This document shows, piece by piece, positions 55,601 to 64,000 of a DNA stretch of 64,000 nucleotides. Origin of the DNA: Anthocerotibacter panamensis C109. GTDB taxonomy: Bacteria; Cyanobacteriota; Cyanobacteriia; Gloeobacterales; Anthocerotibacteraceae. The first letter of the stretch is position 1; each line of letters begins with the position of its first letter. Made by a program: the position numbers and the translations under genes. Below the pieces are notes generated by a model that made no database searches, was not told the DNA's origin, and worked only from the letters and a program-made list of their open reading frames with translations. The DNA lies in contig NZ_CP062698.1 of NCBI RefSeq assembly GCF_018389385.1, forward strand, positions 1,305,501 to 1,369,500, written 5' to 3'.

Positions 55601-56149
55601 TCAAACGGTGAGGATCTCTTTTTCTTTAGCCGCGTAAAGCTTATCGACCTCCCCGATGTATTTGTCCGTCAGCTTTTGGACAGCGGTTTGGAAGTCGCGC
55701 GACTGGTCTTCGGAGACGGTCTTGTCTTTCTCTTTACGGCGCATGGTGTCAATGGCCTCACGGCGGTGATTGCGGACGGCGACGCGGCCCTCTTCAGCCA
55801 AGCCCTGCACCGTCTTGACCAAGGTCTTGCGCCGCTCTTGGGTCAAGGGGGGGATATTGAGACGGATGCTCCCGCCTTCGGTGTTGGGGGTCAAACCCAG
55901 ATCAGATTCAGAGATGGCTTTTTCGATGCTCTTAGCCGACGAGCGCTCAAAGGGCTGAATCAGCAGTGTGGAGGCGTCGGGAGTAGAGACATTAGCAAGA
56001 GACTTGAGGGCCATCGGGGAGCCGTAGTATTCCACGGTAATACGGTCTAGCAGCGTCGCCGAGGCCCGCCCGGTGCGGATGCTGTTGAAGTTATTGCGGG
56101 TCGCTTCAACCGCTTTTTTCATGTTCTCTTCGACTGATTTAACGTCCAT
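55601..56149 (-). CDS. frr: Ribosome recycling factor
   Basis: A protein of about 182 residues of standard RRF length. [20 protein letters not shown], the [20 protein letters not shown] tRNA-mimic tip and [20 protein letters not shown] (domain I helix) are all canonical. It splits post-termination ribosomes with EF-G. The ATG at 56149 follows AGAAGAG; the frame opens 15 codons earlier without a site. Unlike in many bacteria, pyrH is not next to it. Confidence 0.96.
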   Translation of the reverse strand: MDVKSVEENMKKAVEATRNNFNSIRTGRASATLLDRITVEYYGSPMALKSLANVSTPDASTLLIQPFERSSAKSIEKAISESDLGLTPNTEGGSIRLNIPPLTQERRKTLVKTVQGLAEEGRVAVRNHRREAIDTMRRKEKDKTVSEDQSRDFQTAVQKLTDKYIGEVDKLYAAKEKEILTV

Positions 56150-56317
56150 AGCTCTTCTGATTCCCGCAGGCACATAAAAGCCATTATCCCACACAAGCCA
56201 GCGTCCTGGCCTCTGCTGGCGGAGGGGGCCTGCTCCTCTGAGCTACGCGCGTTATACTGCCTTTAGCGACGGCAGGCAGTCTACTATAAGTACCAAGCTG
56301 TCGTCGGGAGTACGGGC

Positions 56318-56641
56318 ATGTCCCCTTGGGAACGTCTGCTAGACCGTTTCTTTTATTTGTCTGACCTGGACCCGCCCAGGTTTGTTGCCTTGGTCATGGT
56401 CAGTTTAGGCTTTTTGTGCTTCTGTGTGGGGGCTTGCCTAGGTTTTTGGGTGCCCTTGTTAGTCCTGGTCTTCAACTATTCTTTAGGCGCAGGAATTCTG
56501 CTCATCCTCAGCGAACAGCACAACCCCTCGCATCTCGGCTGGAAATTTACCAGTATCGCCACGCTTCAAGTCTTGCTTACGCTCTATGGCCTCTATCAGG
56601 CCAACTACCTCATCAACGCGGGCGTCTTGACCCTCTATTGA
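56318..56641 (+). CDS. Three-span membrane protein of unknown function
   Basis: 107 residues with three hydrophobic segments: FVALVMVSLGFLCFCVGACL (about 22-41), WVPLLVLVFNYSLGAGILLI (about 44-63), and a third TSIATLQVLLTLYGLYQANY (about 78-97). The polar N-terminus contains DPPRF. The ATG is preceded by GGGAGTACGGGC. It is divergent from frr, and a -10-like TATACT sits at about 56253. No family is recognised. Confidence 0.6.
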   Translation: MSPWERLLDRFFYLSDLDPPRFVALVMVSLGFLCFCVGACLGFWVPLLVLVFNYSLGAGILLILSEQHNPSHLGWKFTSIATLQVLLTLYGLYQANYLINAGVLTLY

Positions 56642-56768
56642 AGGTAGTTTCTTCCTGAGGGACGAGGTTATCCCTTGCTCAGCTTTCCTACCGTGAAATC
56701 AAGTCCTGGGACAACCGGGATCTACCCCTGCAAATGCTGCTGAGTGTCCACAAAGCTTAGGGAGAACG

Positions 56769-56966
56769 ATGATGCCCAAGGTGAACCCCGTGCAGATCCA
56801 GAAGTTTCTGAAAGGAATGGACTACCCTGCTTCCAAGGATGAACTTGTTTCCCACGCTCGGGAGCATGGAGCCGACAAGGAAGTGTGCGCCATTCTGGAA
56901 CGGCTGTCTCAAGAAGAATTTACGACCCCGGCAGAAGTTAGTAAGGCGGTAGGAGAGGTCAGTTAA
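56769..56966 (+). CDS. DUF2795 family small protein
   Basis: 65 residues. VNPVQIQKFLKGMDYPASKD, then ELVSHAREHGADKEVCAILE and LSQEEFTTPAEVSKAVGEV match DUF2795, a small helical family often found with stress or chaperone genes; some members may bind DNA. Two ATGs in a row make the exact start ambiguous by one codon; GGGAGAACG precedes them. An intrinsic terminator follows about 35 bp downstream. Confidence 0.82.
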   Translation: MMPKVNPVQIQKFLKGMDYPASKDELVSHAREHGADKEVCAILERLSQEEFTTPAEVSKAVGEVS

Positions 56967-57000
56967 CGCTGTAGCTCTCCGCTGACGAATACTTGTGCAC

Positions 57001-57047
57001 TGCGGCTCTGATTCTTGACCGGAGCCGCACTATCGTTTGCTTTTTTA
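57001..57047 (+). terminator. Rho-independent terminator after the DUF2795 gene
   Basis: TGCGGCTC (57001-57008) and GAGCCGCA (57022-57029) form an 8-bp GC-rich stem, followed by a short spacer and a run of six T at 57041-57046. It is in the right place to end the DUF2795 transcript and separates it from the pirin gene. Confidence 0.72.
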
Positions 57048-57145
57048 ATTTAACGTCAAAATATCCAGATTTAGATAGTTTAATAATGAACTATACTTAA
57101 AGGAACAATGCCTGGTTGTGGTCCAGGAGGCGCAAGGAGAAGTTC

Positions 57146-57832
57146 ATGATTACGTTACGCCCTGCCGATAAGCGCGGTCATGCCGATCATGGCTGGCTCG
57201 ACAGCCATCACACCTTCTCGTTTGCCAACTACTACGACCCTGAGCACATGGGATTTCGTGCGCTCAGGGTCCTCAATGAGGACCGCGTCAAGCCCGGTCA
57301 CGGCTTTGACACCCATAGTCACCGCGACATGGAGATTATCACCTATGTTTTGGAAGGGGTTCTAGCGCACAAGGACAGCATGGGCAACCAAGCCGTCATT
57401 TATCCCGGAGAGGTCCAGCGCATGAGCGCGGGCACAGGCGTCACCCACAGCGAATATAATCACTCCTCAACCGAACCGGTTCATTTCCTCCAGATCTGGA
57501 TCTTGCCGCAAACACTCGGGATTCCCCCCAGCTATCAACAGCGGGCTTTTGCTCCCACAGAGGGCGCTCACCGTCAAGTCGTCGCAAGGCAGGGGGATGT
57601 GGTGACCGTACATCAGGACATGGCGCTCTCTATTGCCCATCTCGCCACCGGACAAGAGACCCGCTATCCTCTTGCCTCCAACCGCCATGCCTGGGTCCAG
57701 ATTGCTCGGGGATCGGTCCTGCTCAATGGTCAACCCCTCCAGACCGGCGATGGGGCTGCCATCAGCCAGGAAGCACTCCTCATAGTTCAGGCGCAGACAA
57801 ACGCCGAGGTCTTGCTCTTTGACCTCGCCTGA
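57146..57832 (+). CDS. Pirin family protein (cupin, quercetinase-like)
   Basis: A protein of about 228 residues with two cupin barrels. The metal ligands of the N-terminal cupin are visible as GHGFDTHSHRDMEIITYVLE (His-x-His plus Glu) with the later THSEYNHSSTEPVHFLQIW. Bacterial pirins act as quercetin 2,3-dioxygenases or as redox-sensitive regulators. The ATG at 57146 has AAGGAGAA upstream. It converges with the DUF1995 gene, with 2 bp between the stops. Confidence 0.93.
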   Translation: MITLRPADKRGHADHGWLDSHHTFSFANYYDPEHMGFRALRVLNEDRVKPGHGFDTHSHRDMEIITYVLEGVLAHKDSMGNQAVIYPGEVQRMSAGTGVTHSEYNHSSTEPVHFLQIWILPQTLGIPPSYQQRAFAPTEGAHRQVVARQGDVVTVHQDMALSIAHLATGQETRYPLASNRHAWVQIARGSVLLNGQPLQTGDGAAISQEALLIVQAQTNAEVLLFDLA

Positions 57833-57834
57833 GC

Positions 57835-58539
57835 TTATTCCCATGCCCGGAAGTAGCGCGGGCCGTTCCAGAAAGCCTGGAAGCGCTCCTCCAAAGAGAC
57901 AGAGGGCTGCTTGCGGGTCAGGGTCTGTAGCGTCTTGGGGGTGAAAGGCTCCTCTTGCTCGGCAAGAAGCTGGAGTTGATTAGAGTCGGTGAGCCACAAC
58001 TGCCAGGGACCGGGGTAGGCTCTACGGATAACGAGCGGCTGGAAGCGGAAGGCTTGTAAATAATAGGCCACAGTCATCTGCTTACGTAATAGAGTGCGCT
58101 CTTTTTCCCGTCCCCGTCCCAGACCGATGACTCCGGGGGCTTCGGGCCAACAACTCACCATCACCAGGGGTCTGAGGTCCGCTGCCTGCCAGAACTTCTG
58201 CATGGGTTCATTCTCAATGGAGCTGGCATCCATCAGGATCATGGCTTCGAAGCGCAAGCGGCTGAGGTAGGGCAGTGCTTCGCCGCTATCGAGCAAAACC
58301 CAGGGTCCTTCCCCCCATTCAATCTTGCCTAGCCCCGAATTTCCGGTGCCAAAAATCGCTACCGAAGGGCTGGGCAGGGATTCCAAGAGGGGCTGAAAAA
58401 CCGCCGGTCCTGTCTTGCGGAAGGTCTGGATGTCAATAGCCAAGCGCTTGTGCCCATCGGCGAGGGCCTGTACAAGGCTGTCGCGGGCTTGACGGGCAAC
58501 AGCGGGAAAGGTCAGGGGTAGCATCTGCATCGCAAGCAT
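57835..58539 (-). CDS. DUF1995 family protein
   Basis: 234 residues. LTFPAVARQARDSLVQALAD followed by GHKRLAIDIQTFRKTG is the conserved opening of DUF1995, a cyanobacterial/plastid family, one plant member of which (LPA3) helps photosystem II assembly. The RFEAMILMDASSIENEP and LRPLVMVSCWPEAPGVIGLG segments fit a P-loop-less alpha/beta fold. No catalytic site can be named. The start has GAGG upstream; nearby in-frame ATGs at codons 4 and 6 are possible. Confidence 0.8.
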   Translation of the reverse strand: MLAMQMLPLTFPAVARQARDSLVQALADGHKRLAIDIQTFRKTGPAVFQPLLESLPSPSVAIFGTGNSGLGKIEWGEGPWVLLDSGEALPYLSRLRFEAMILMDASSIENEPMQKFWQAADLRPLVMVSCWPEAPGVIGLGRGREKERTLLRKQMTVAYYLQAFRFQPLVIRRAYPGPWQLWLTDSNQLQLLAEQEEPFTPKTLQTLTRKQPSVSLEERFQAFWNGPRYFRAWE

Positions 58540-58699
58540 GGCATGTTTCCCTCATAGTACCGTCGCCTGTAGAACCTTTGCGTCGGGTTCCAAGGTCATG
58601 GAGTTTATACGGCCCACAAAAATCACCCTGAAGGGATAACTTGTCCGGCCTCTGGGGTACAGTAGATTGCTCCCCTGAGTACGAAAGGTAGATAGCTCA

Positions 58700-61423
58700 A
58701 TGCGTGTAGTACTCCTTGCCTTGCTGTTGGCGGTCTCCCTCGTCCCGGTGCAGGCTCAGACTAAGTTTGACTTTTATAGCCGCGGTCCCTATCGCCCGGA
58801 AGTTCCCCGCCCCGCCACGGTCACCGGCTACGAACCGGGCATGTTTCAGACCCCCCATGGTCAGATCGTGCGCGTGGTCGAAAAGATCGCCGCTGCTGCC
58901 CCTGACCGGGTACGCCTGATCGAGAACGGGGAGACCTGGGAGCACCGCAAACTCTACCTCGCCGTGGTCAGCGCCCCTGAGAACATCGCCCGACTAGACG
59001 AGATCCGCGCCAATGTCAGCAAACTCGCCGACCCCCGTCAGACCACGCCCCAACAGGCGGAACAACTCGCCCGCACTACGCCCTTGGTCGTCTGGTTCAA
59101 TTTCGGTATCCACGGCAATGAATCCGCGAGCTACGAGGCCGTTCAGCAGGTGCTCTATCAACTCGCTGCCTCCGATGAGCCTGCGACTCTAGACATCCTC
59201 AAGAATGTGGTCGTGGTCATCAACACTATGCACAATCCCGATGGTCATGAGCGCTTTGCAGTCTGGGAAAACTCGGTCGCCGTCGGCGATCCCGAACCCG
59301 GCAGTCTGGAACACCGCGAGCCCTACCAGACTTATGGCCGCGTCAACCACTACCGCTTCGATATGAACCGGGACATGCTGGCGCAGTCGCAGCCGGAGAA
59401 CCATGCGCTGGCGCGGGGGGTCCGCATGTGGCATCCGCAGGTCTTTATAGACTTTCATGGGCAGGTCTCGAACTATTTCTTCCCGCCTGCTGCCGAACCC
59501 ATCAATAAAAATTTGCCCCTCGAACGCTCCCGCTACTGGTATGAGACTTTCGGGCGCGGCAATGGTACCGCCTTCGACCGCTACGGCTGGAACTACTACG
59601 TGCGGCACATCTTCGATATCTTTTACGCAGGTTACATGGACTCCTGGTCCTCCCTCAATGGAGCCACGGGCATGACCTACGAGACCGACAGCGGCGGGCC
59701 GACCTCCCTGAGCCTCAAACTCGACGACGATACACTCCTACCTTTCCGTCAGGGCATCGCCAAACACTTCACCGCCGCGCTTGCGACCCTGACGACCGCT
59801 GCGACCCACCGCACCGCCCGCCTCAAGGACTACTATCTCTTCTTCAAAACTGGGATGGACGAGAGCAAGACCGAAGCGATGAAGCGCATCGTACTTCTCC
59901 CTGGAAAAGACCCCGGACGAGCAGCCCAACTGGTACGCAATCTAATCCGCGAAGGCATCGAGGTCAGCGTCACCCGCAAGAGCTTCAGCTCCGGTCAGGC
60001 GCATGATTATCTGGGCTCCCCGGCGACTTCGCGCGACTTTCCGGCAGGAACCTACCTCATCGAATTAAATCAGCCCCAGAAACGCCTCGCCAAAGCCCAC
60101 CTAGAGCCGCGCTCAGAACTGGACCAGGAGTTTGTGCGCCGTGAACTGGAGCGCCGTACCCGTAACGAAAAACGCGGGGAGAACGCCGCCAAAGAAAACT
60201 ATGAATTCTATGACATCACAGCTTGGTCCCTGCCTTTAGCCCTCGGGGTCGAAGCTTACTGGACCGAAGATACTCCCGTGGTGAATGCTGCTCGGGTGTT
60301 GGCCCAAGACCCGGTCTATCCCATCGGTGGAGCGCGGGTGCCGGGGAGCGACCTGAGCGCACAGGACCGCCAACCCCTGCCGGGACTCCAAGGGGGCGTC
60401 GAGGGCGCTCAGGCGAGTTCAGCCTATCTGATTCCCTATGGCAGCGATAGTTCGCGCAGACTGGTAGTCCAACTGCTCAAGGAAGGCTACAAAATCGCCG
60501 TCGCCACCCACCAACTCAGCGCCGGGGGACGCAACTGGCCCATCGGGACACTCTTTGCGCGGGTGAGCCGCAACCCAGAGAGCCTCCACACCCGCATCGC
60601 AGCTCTGGCTACAGACCTCAAAGCCCGTGTCGTAGCGGTCAACTCTTCCTACCCTGAGCAAGGAGATACCGGCATAGGCTCGGAATATGTGACCAGCCTC
60701 AAGCCCCCCCGTATTGCCGTACTCTGGGATGAAGCCACCAGTCCCACGGGCTACGGGGCGCTGTGGTATACCTTAGAACGGGATTGGGGCCTAGAATTCA
60801 CCCCCTTTAGCGCCCAGGGAATCAAAAATGTGAACCTTGCTCCCTACACAGTCCTGGTCATCCCTCAGGGCAGTGCCGGAGGTTATCAGCGGGCGCTGGG
60901 CAAAGAGGGTATGGAGAAACTCAAGACCTGGGTCAAAAATGGCGGGGTACTCGTGGGTATCGGCGGCGGTGCCAGCCTCTTTACCCAAAAAGAAGTAGAC
61001 CTGACTTCAGCCCGACTCGTCGGCGAAATAGAGGAGCCGGGGGACAAAGACGCCAAAAAAACCGTCGCCCCGCTACCGGTACCGGGCGCTTCCTTTCAGG
61101 CCAATCTGGACCGAGACCACTACCTCAGCTACGGCTATAGCGCAGACCATCTGGTGGTGCTTTTAGAGGGAGACAGCTTTTTGCGCCCCTCTAAAAAAGG
61201 AGTGAACGTGGTCACCTTTGCAGACCATGGCCCCTTGACCGTCGCAGGCTTCGTCTGGCCCAATAACACCGAAACCCTGCTCAAGGGCACTTCCTACCTC
61301 ATTGATGAACCCACCGGGGCCGGCCATGTGATCCTTTTCGCGGAAGACCCCAACTACCGCTACTTGTGGCGGACTGGCTCAGGGCTCCTACTAAACGCCT
61401 TACTGCTCGCCCCATCGTTCTAA
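58700..61423 (+). CDS. Secreted M14 family zinc carboxypeptidase-like protein
   Basis: A 907-residue exported peptidase. A signal peptide (residues 1-19, ending VPVQAQ) is followed by an M14 domain with zinc ligands His138 and Glu141 in FNFGIHGNESASYEA and His253 in FIDFHGQVSNYFFPP, and the substrate Arg in RFDMNRDMLAQSQPE (about 219-233). TYETDSGGPTSL contains the probable catalytic Glu. A long C-terminal part (about 470-907) carries a glutamine-amidotransferase-like alpha/beta fold (YTVLVIPQGSAGG, then VKNGGVLVGIGGGASLF), as in related large bacterial M14 proteins. The true substrate is unknown. Confidence 0.88.
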   Translation: MRVVLLALLLAVSLVPVQAQTKFDFYSRGPYRPEVPRPATVTGYEPGMFQTPHGQIVRVVEKIAAAAPDRVRLIENGETWEHRKLYLAVVSAPENIARLDEIRANVSKLADPRQTTPQQAEQLARTTPLVVWFNFGIHGNESASYEAVQQVLYQLAASDEPATLDILKNVVVVINTMHNPDGHERFAVWENSVAVGDPEPGSLEHREPYQTYGRVNHYRFDMNRDMLAQSQPENHALARGVRMWHPQVFIDFHGQVSNYFFPPAAEPINKNLPLERSRYWYETFGRGNGTAFDRYGWNYYVRHIFDIFYAGYMDSWSSLNGATGMTYETDSGGPTSLSLKLDDDTLLPFRQGIAKHFTAALATLTTAATHRTARLKDYYLFFKTGMDESKTEAMKRIVLLPGKDPGRAAQLVRNLIREGIEVSVTRKSFSSGQAHDYLGSPATSRDFPAGTYLIELNQPQKRLAKAHLEPRSELDQEFVRRELERRTRNEKRGENAAKENYEFYDITAWSLPLALGVEAYWTEDTPVVNAARVLAQDPVYPIGGARVPGSDLSAQDRQPLPGLQGGVEGAQASSAYLIPYGSDSSRRLVVQLLKEGYKIAVATHQLSAGGRNWPIGTLFARVSRNPESLHTRIAALATDLKARVVAVNSSYPEQGDTGIGSEYVTSLKPPRIAVLWDEATSPTGYGALWYTLERDWGLEFTPFSAQGIKNVNLAPYTVLVIPQGSAGGYQRALGKEGMEKLKTWVKNGGVLVGIGGGASLFTQKEVDLTSARLVGEIEEPGDKDAKKTVAPLPVPGASFQANLDRDHYLSYGYSADHLVVLLEGDSFLRPSKKGVNVVTFADHGPLTVAGFVWPNNTETLLKGTSYLIDEPTGAGHVILFAEDPNYRYLWRTGSGLLLNALLLAPSF

Positions 61424-61483
61424 TACGCCGTTTCATGGGTATGCTCCGGCAGGGTATCCTGGACACAGAAGCAGGATTGGCGT

Positions 61484-62356
61484 ATGGCAGTCAGCGGTCT
61501 TTCACCGGGACGAATCAAATGGGGAAGGCTGGTCAGTTGGGGGTTACTGCTCCTATGGGCAGGGGGGATTGTCCTCGGGCAATGGCCTCGGGCGGATTTG
61601 AGTGGGCGCTCTCAGGAGACCTTGACGGCCCCTCCGGTCCTACCCCGCCCTGAAGTTGCCCGCTATCTCACATTTGGGTTCGGGGAACTCTGGGCTGACT
61701 GGTATTGGCTCCGGTTTGTCCAATACTTTGGAGACCTCCCGGCCCGCCATCTGACCGGCTATAACTACTCCGCCGACTATCTAGAATTGGTGACCACCCT
61801 CGATCCGCAGTTTGTGGGAGCGTATACAGCAGCAGCCTTTGCTATCGCCGAAGCGCAGGCCGACCCGGATCGCGCCCTCGTCCTGATGCGCCGGGGCCTC
61901 GCTTATAACCGGGGCAAGAACCTGCCCTACCTGTGGAATCTCTATCAGCGCTACGCCGGGACCCTATTTCTCTTCAAGAAAGACTACCGCACCGCCGCAC
62001 GCTACTTTGAAGAGGCGGTCCGCCAACCTGGGGCTCCGCCCGTGCTGAGATCTTTTGCGGCAGCTTTTTATAGGGCGAGCAACGACTGGGAGCGGGCCAT
62101 CCCCCTCTGGGCCGACAGTTATCTGACTAGCCCCTATCCCGACCTGAAGACCCGCGCGCGCCGCCAATTGGAGCGCATGGGCGTCTGGCTCGATGCCTGG
62201 GGGCCGAGGCCCCAAAACCTTCAGCCGGCCGCTGATCTGCTTCAGGACCTCCATCTCGCCTGTCCGGCGCAGCCCATACCCGAGCAACGCTTCGGCTCGA
62301 TGCGGGCTACCTATATTCCTCTAGCTCTATTGCGCGCTAGGTGTCGCCCGACTTAG
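61484..62356 (+). CDS. Membrane-anchored TPR-like protein
   Basis: A 290-residue protein with one N-terminal membrane segment (LVSWGLLLLWAGGIVLGQWP, about 16-35) and a helical C-terminal part with TPR-like pairs: LDPQFVGAYTAAAFAIAEAQ, then YLWNLYQRYAGTLFLFKKDY and RTAARYFEEAVRQPGAPPVL. FGFGELWADWYWLRFVQYFG resembles a conserved block of cyanobacterial homologues of unknown role. It follows the M14 peptidase gene by 60 bp on the same strand and could act with it; that is only inferred from position. Confidence 0.72.
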   Translation: MAVSGLSPGRIKWGRLVSWGLLLLWAGGIVLGQWPRADLSGRSQETLTAPPVLPRPEVARYLTFGFGELWADWYWLRFVQYFGDLPARHLTGYNYSADYLELVTTLDPQFVGAYTAAAFAIAEAQADPDRALVLMRRGLAYNRGKNLPYLWNLYQRYAGTLFLFKKDYRTAARYFEEAVRQPGAPPVLRSFAAAFYRASNDWERAIPLWADSYLTSPYPDLKTRARRQLERMGVWLDAWGPRPQNLQPAADLLQDLHLACPAQPIPEQRFGSMRATYIPLALLRARCRPT

Positions 62357-62715
62357 TGCTCCTCCTGTTTCTTTCTGGTCAGGAAAACCCAAAAAGAATA
62401 TCGTTATGGGCAAACCTTGGGGCACCTTCCTTCGTACAGTAGGCGGCAATTTTCTGAAATCAGCCCCGTGAGGAACCTGTGATGAAAGAGCCCAAGGACG
62501 TGGATGGCGGTTGTGAATGGAGCTTGGATGCGGACAGAATCTGCAATCACAGCGCACCTTCTGGGAAGTAGCCAGTTCTTCCTTCCGCCTCCGTCCTTTC
62601 CTAGGCAGTCTGGAAGGTTAATGGCTATAGCGCAACTTTGGCGGCAAGCGTTGTTTTTATGGCTATTGCCAAGTGACCTACTCCAACCTGCACCCCACCC
62701 GCTGCTGGCTGGAGT
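62357..62715. other. Region upstream of the ECF sigma gene without a supported gene
   Basis: Short frames exist (21, 29 and 71 codons) but none has a good ribosome-binding site together with protein-like composition. The 71-codon frame (62504-62719) overlaps the sigma-factor start and looks like noise. The region probably carries the sigma gene's promoter; a GGAACC-N-type -35-like text is seen near 62472, too weak to assert. Confidence 0.35.
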
Positions 62716-63291
62716 ATGACCTTGAAGCCGGAACAGCCAAACAATGCTAAACCGAGTGCTGGTCAGCGACCTGGGGTACACGTTCACCTGTTACAAGACC
62801 CCGAACGTTCCTTGGCATCTCTGTACGACCAGCATGGTCCGTCGGTCTATCGGTTTGCCCTCAAGCTACTGGCAAATCCCCAGGAAGCCGAGGACCTCAC
62901 TCAGGAAGTGTTTCTGTCTTTCTGGCAAGGGAAAACCTACAATCCCCAGCGCGGTTCCCCGGAACGGTTTTTGATGCTGTTGACCCATTCACGGGCCATC
63001 GACCGGCTACGCCGCCGCCGCATCCACACCGAGGCCATCCAGCGTTTGCGTGGACAGGGACCCTTGACTATAGCGAGCGGGGAAGAGCCGGAGCGCGAAG
63101 AGCGCAGGCTGGCGCTCCAGCAGGCGATGAAGCAACTATCCTCACTCCAGCATCAGTGCGTCCATCTGTTTTACTTTCGGGGATTGACCCAGGCAGAGAT
63201 CGCGCAACAGCTCAACACCCCCATTGGGACTGTCAAAACCCGCTGCCGTGAAGCCCTGATCAAACTCAAAAAACTTCTGAACGATTCGTGA
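62716..63291 (+). CDS. ECF-type RNA polymerase sigma factor
   Basis: 191 residues. Region 2: VYRFALKLLANPQEAEDLTQ and EVFLSFWQGKTYNPQRGSPE then FLMLLTHSRAIDRLRRRRIH, the core-binding and -10 helices. Region 4: LSSLQHQCVHLFYFRGLTQA with EIAQQLNTPIGTVKTRCREA, the -35-binding helix-turn-helix. Region 3 is absent, so it is a group 4 (ECF) factor. The next gene, 8 nt downstream, encodes its probable anti-sigma partner, an arrangement typical of SigK/RskA-like pairs. Confidence 0.93.
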   Translation: MTLKPEQPNNAKPSAGQRPGVHVHLLQDPERSLASLYDQHGPSVYRFALKLLANPQEAEDLTQEVFLSFWQGKTYNPQRGSPERFLMLLTHSRAIDRLRRRRIHTEAIQRLRGQGPLTIASGEEPEREERRLALQQAMKQLSSLQHQCVHLFYFRGLTQAEIAQQLNTPIGTVKTRCREALIKLKKLLNDS

Positions 63292-63299
63292 GCATACCC

Positions 63300-64000
63300 A
63301 TGGACGTACAACCGCCCACCCCAGAAGAAGAACGCATCGCCGACTATCTGCTCGGACAGATGAGTCCTCAGGAGCGTACCGCCTTCGAACAATGGCTTCT
63401 TCACCATCCACAATGGCAGCCGGTGTTTGAACAATACCGGGCCGTGCTGGTCCAATTGCCCGAGGTCTTCTCAGAAGAAATCCAACCGCCTGCACGCCTG
63501 CGACAGCAACTGCTCCAGGCATCCGTCCGGCAAGCTCCTCTATCTGGCAAGTTCTGGTTATGGGGGAGTACTGCCGCCGCTGCGGTACTGATACTGTTCC
63601 TGGGCGTCAATAATTACCGGCTCCAGCACAAGTTAACCGCGCTTGAGTTTCAGCTTGCTCAATCCCGCAAGGAGATGGCCCTTTTGCGCCAGAGCGACCT
63701 TCAGCAAATCCAGCTCGTCGCGACCAGCACCAAGGTTCCCGCTTCAGGCTTCGTGCTGTTGAGTTCTAGCAGTACCCAGGTACTGCTGCAAGTAGAACAT
63801 CTGCCTGCTGCCCCATCAGGCAAAGTTTATCGTCTCTGGGCTATCGTGAATGGCAAGCGCGAGAACTGCGGACAGTTCACCCCTGAGCGCAATGGACATG
63901 TCTTTATGTTGCTGCCTGCCGACGCAAACTTACATAAAGCCACCCTAGAGGTCACCCTTGAATCAGAATATGCCCCCGAAGCCGTGGGAGCAGCTATTCT
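63300..64000 (+). CDS. Membrane-anchored anti-sigma factor (RskA-like), C-terminus outside window
   Basis: At least 233 residues; the frame runs off the window. The N-terminal cytoplasmic part (EEERIADYLLGQMSPQERTA) forms the anti-sigma (ZAS-like) helix bundle, without an obvious HxxxCxxC. A single membrane segment lies at about 86-103 (FWLWGSTAAAAVLILFLG). A coiled coil then leads to a beta-rich outer domain (GFVLLSSSSTQVLLQVEHLP, then GKVYRLWAIVNGKRENCGQF) like RskA. It should hold the sigma factor at the membrane until an envelope signal arrives. No frame interruption is seen. Confidence 0.88.
   Translation, partial: MDVQPPTPEEERIADYLLGQMSPQERTAFEQWLLHHPQWQPVFEQYRAVLVQLPEVFSEEIQPPARLRQQLLQASVRQAPLSGKFWLWGSTAAAAVLILFLGVNNYRLQHKLTALEFQLAQSRKEMALLRQSDLQQIQLVATSTKVPASGFVLLSSSSTQVLLQVEHLPAAPSGKVYRLWAIVNGKRENCGQFTPERNGHVFMLLPADANLHKATLEVTLESEYAPEAVGAAI

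Noticed and set aside
62504-62719. A 71-codon gene upstream of the ECF sigma factor
   Set aside because: Proline/leucine-rich frame without a good start signal that overlaps the sigma-factor start.

Overview
The window looks like a chromosomal segment of a cyanobacterium. The evidence is the mix of families found mainly or often there: BtpA, HpsJ, DUF3326, DUF1995 and DUF819 proteins, a secreted NucH/ExeM-like nuclease behind tandem Pho boxes, and small tRNAs without encoded CCA. An early-branching lineage such as Gloeobacterales is possible, but that is an inference from the general look of the sequence. No rRNA gene and no CRISPR array was found.

Layout. (1) 1-9.3 kb, minus strand: a tightly coupled type III-D CRISPR-Cas effector operon. 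In transcription order it runs cas10 (interrupted by one in-frame TAA), cas7, csx10 (Cas5), cas11, a CARF protein with a RelE-like tail, two more cas7 genes, a csx19-like gene and a fourth Cas7-like gene that leaves the window. No cas1, cas2 or cas6 is visible. (2) 9.3-27 kb: housekeeping genes, including tRNA-Val, an RNase D-like exonuclease, a glutathionyl-hydroquinone reductase, a SufS/NifS-like protein, dapB, fabF-tyrS, an M1 aminopeptidase, trpB, tatD and class III ADH. (3) 27-29.6 kb: an accessory island with a remnant of an AlbA_2 gene, a candidate polymorphic toxin (leader resembling contractile-injection-system cargo, DUF6883-like C-terminus), a DUF4926-like putative immunity gene, a 13-bp inverted repeat pair, and a broken second copy of the toxin's middle module. 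(4) 29.7-42.3 kb: BtpA, YidD, asparaginase, MnmE, RuvB, PurE/PurK, tRNA-His and an NfeD/SPFH/ACT/dehydrogenase-like operon. (5) 42.4-46.8 kb: a DUF4198 protein, the Pho-box-controlled extracellular nuclease, and a response regulator with a C-terminal membrane anchor. (6) 47-54.3 kb: potABC without potD, a DUF1338 protein, Hsp20, a phosphoribosyltransferase, a YefM-YoeB toxin-antitoxin pair and a decayed IS3-family transposase. (7) 54.3-64 kb: ATP sulfurylase, ribosome recycling factor, pirin, DUF1995, an M14 peptidase, a membrane-anchored TPR-like protein, and an ECF sigma/anti-sigma pair that leaves the window.

The parts most worth a second look are the III-D operon (a CARF-RelE effector next to a nonsense-interrupted cyclase subunit) and the toxin island (a candidate effector, its immunity partner and a partial silent duplicate). 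Starts were moved inward from the longest reading frame wherever a ribosome-binding site or family length argued for it; each case is stated.
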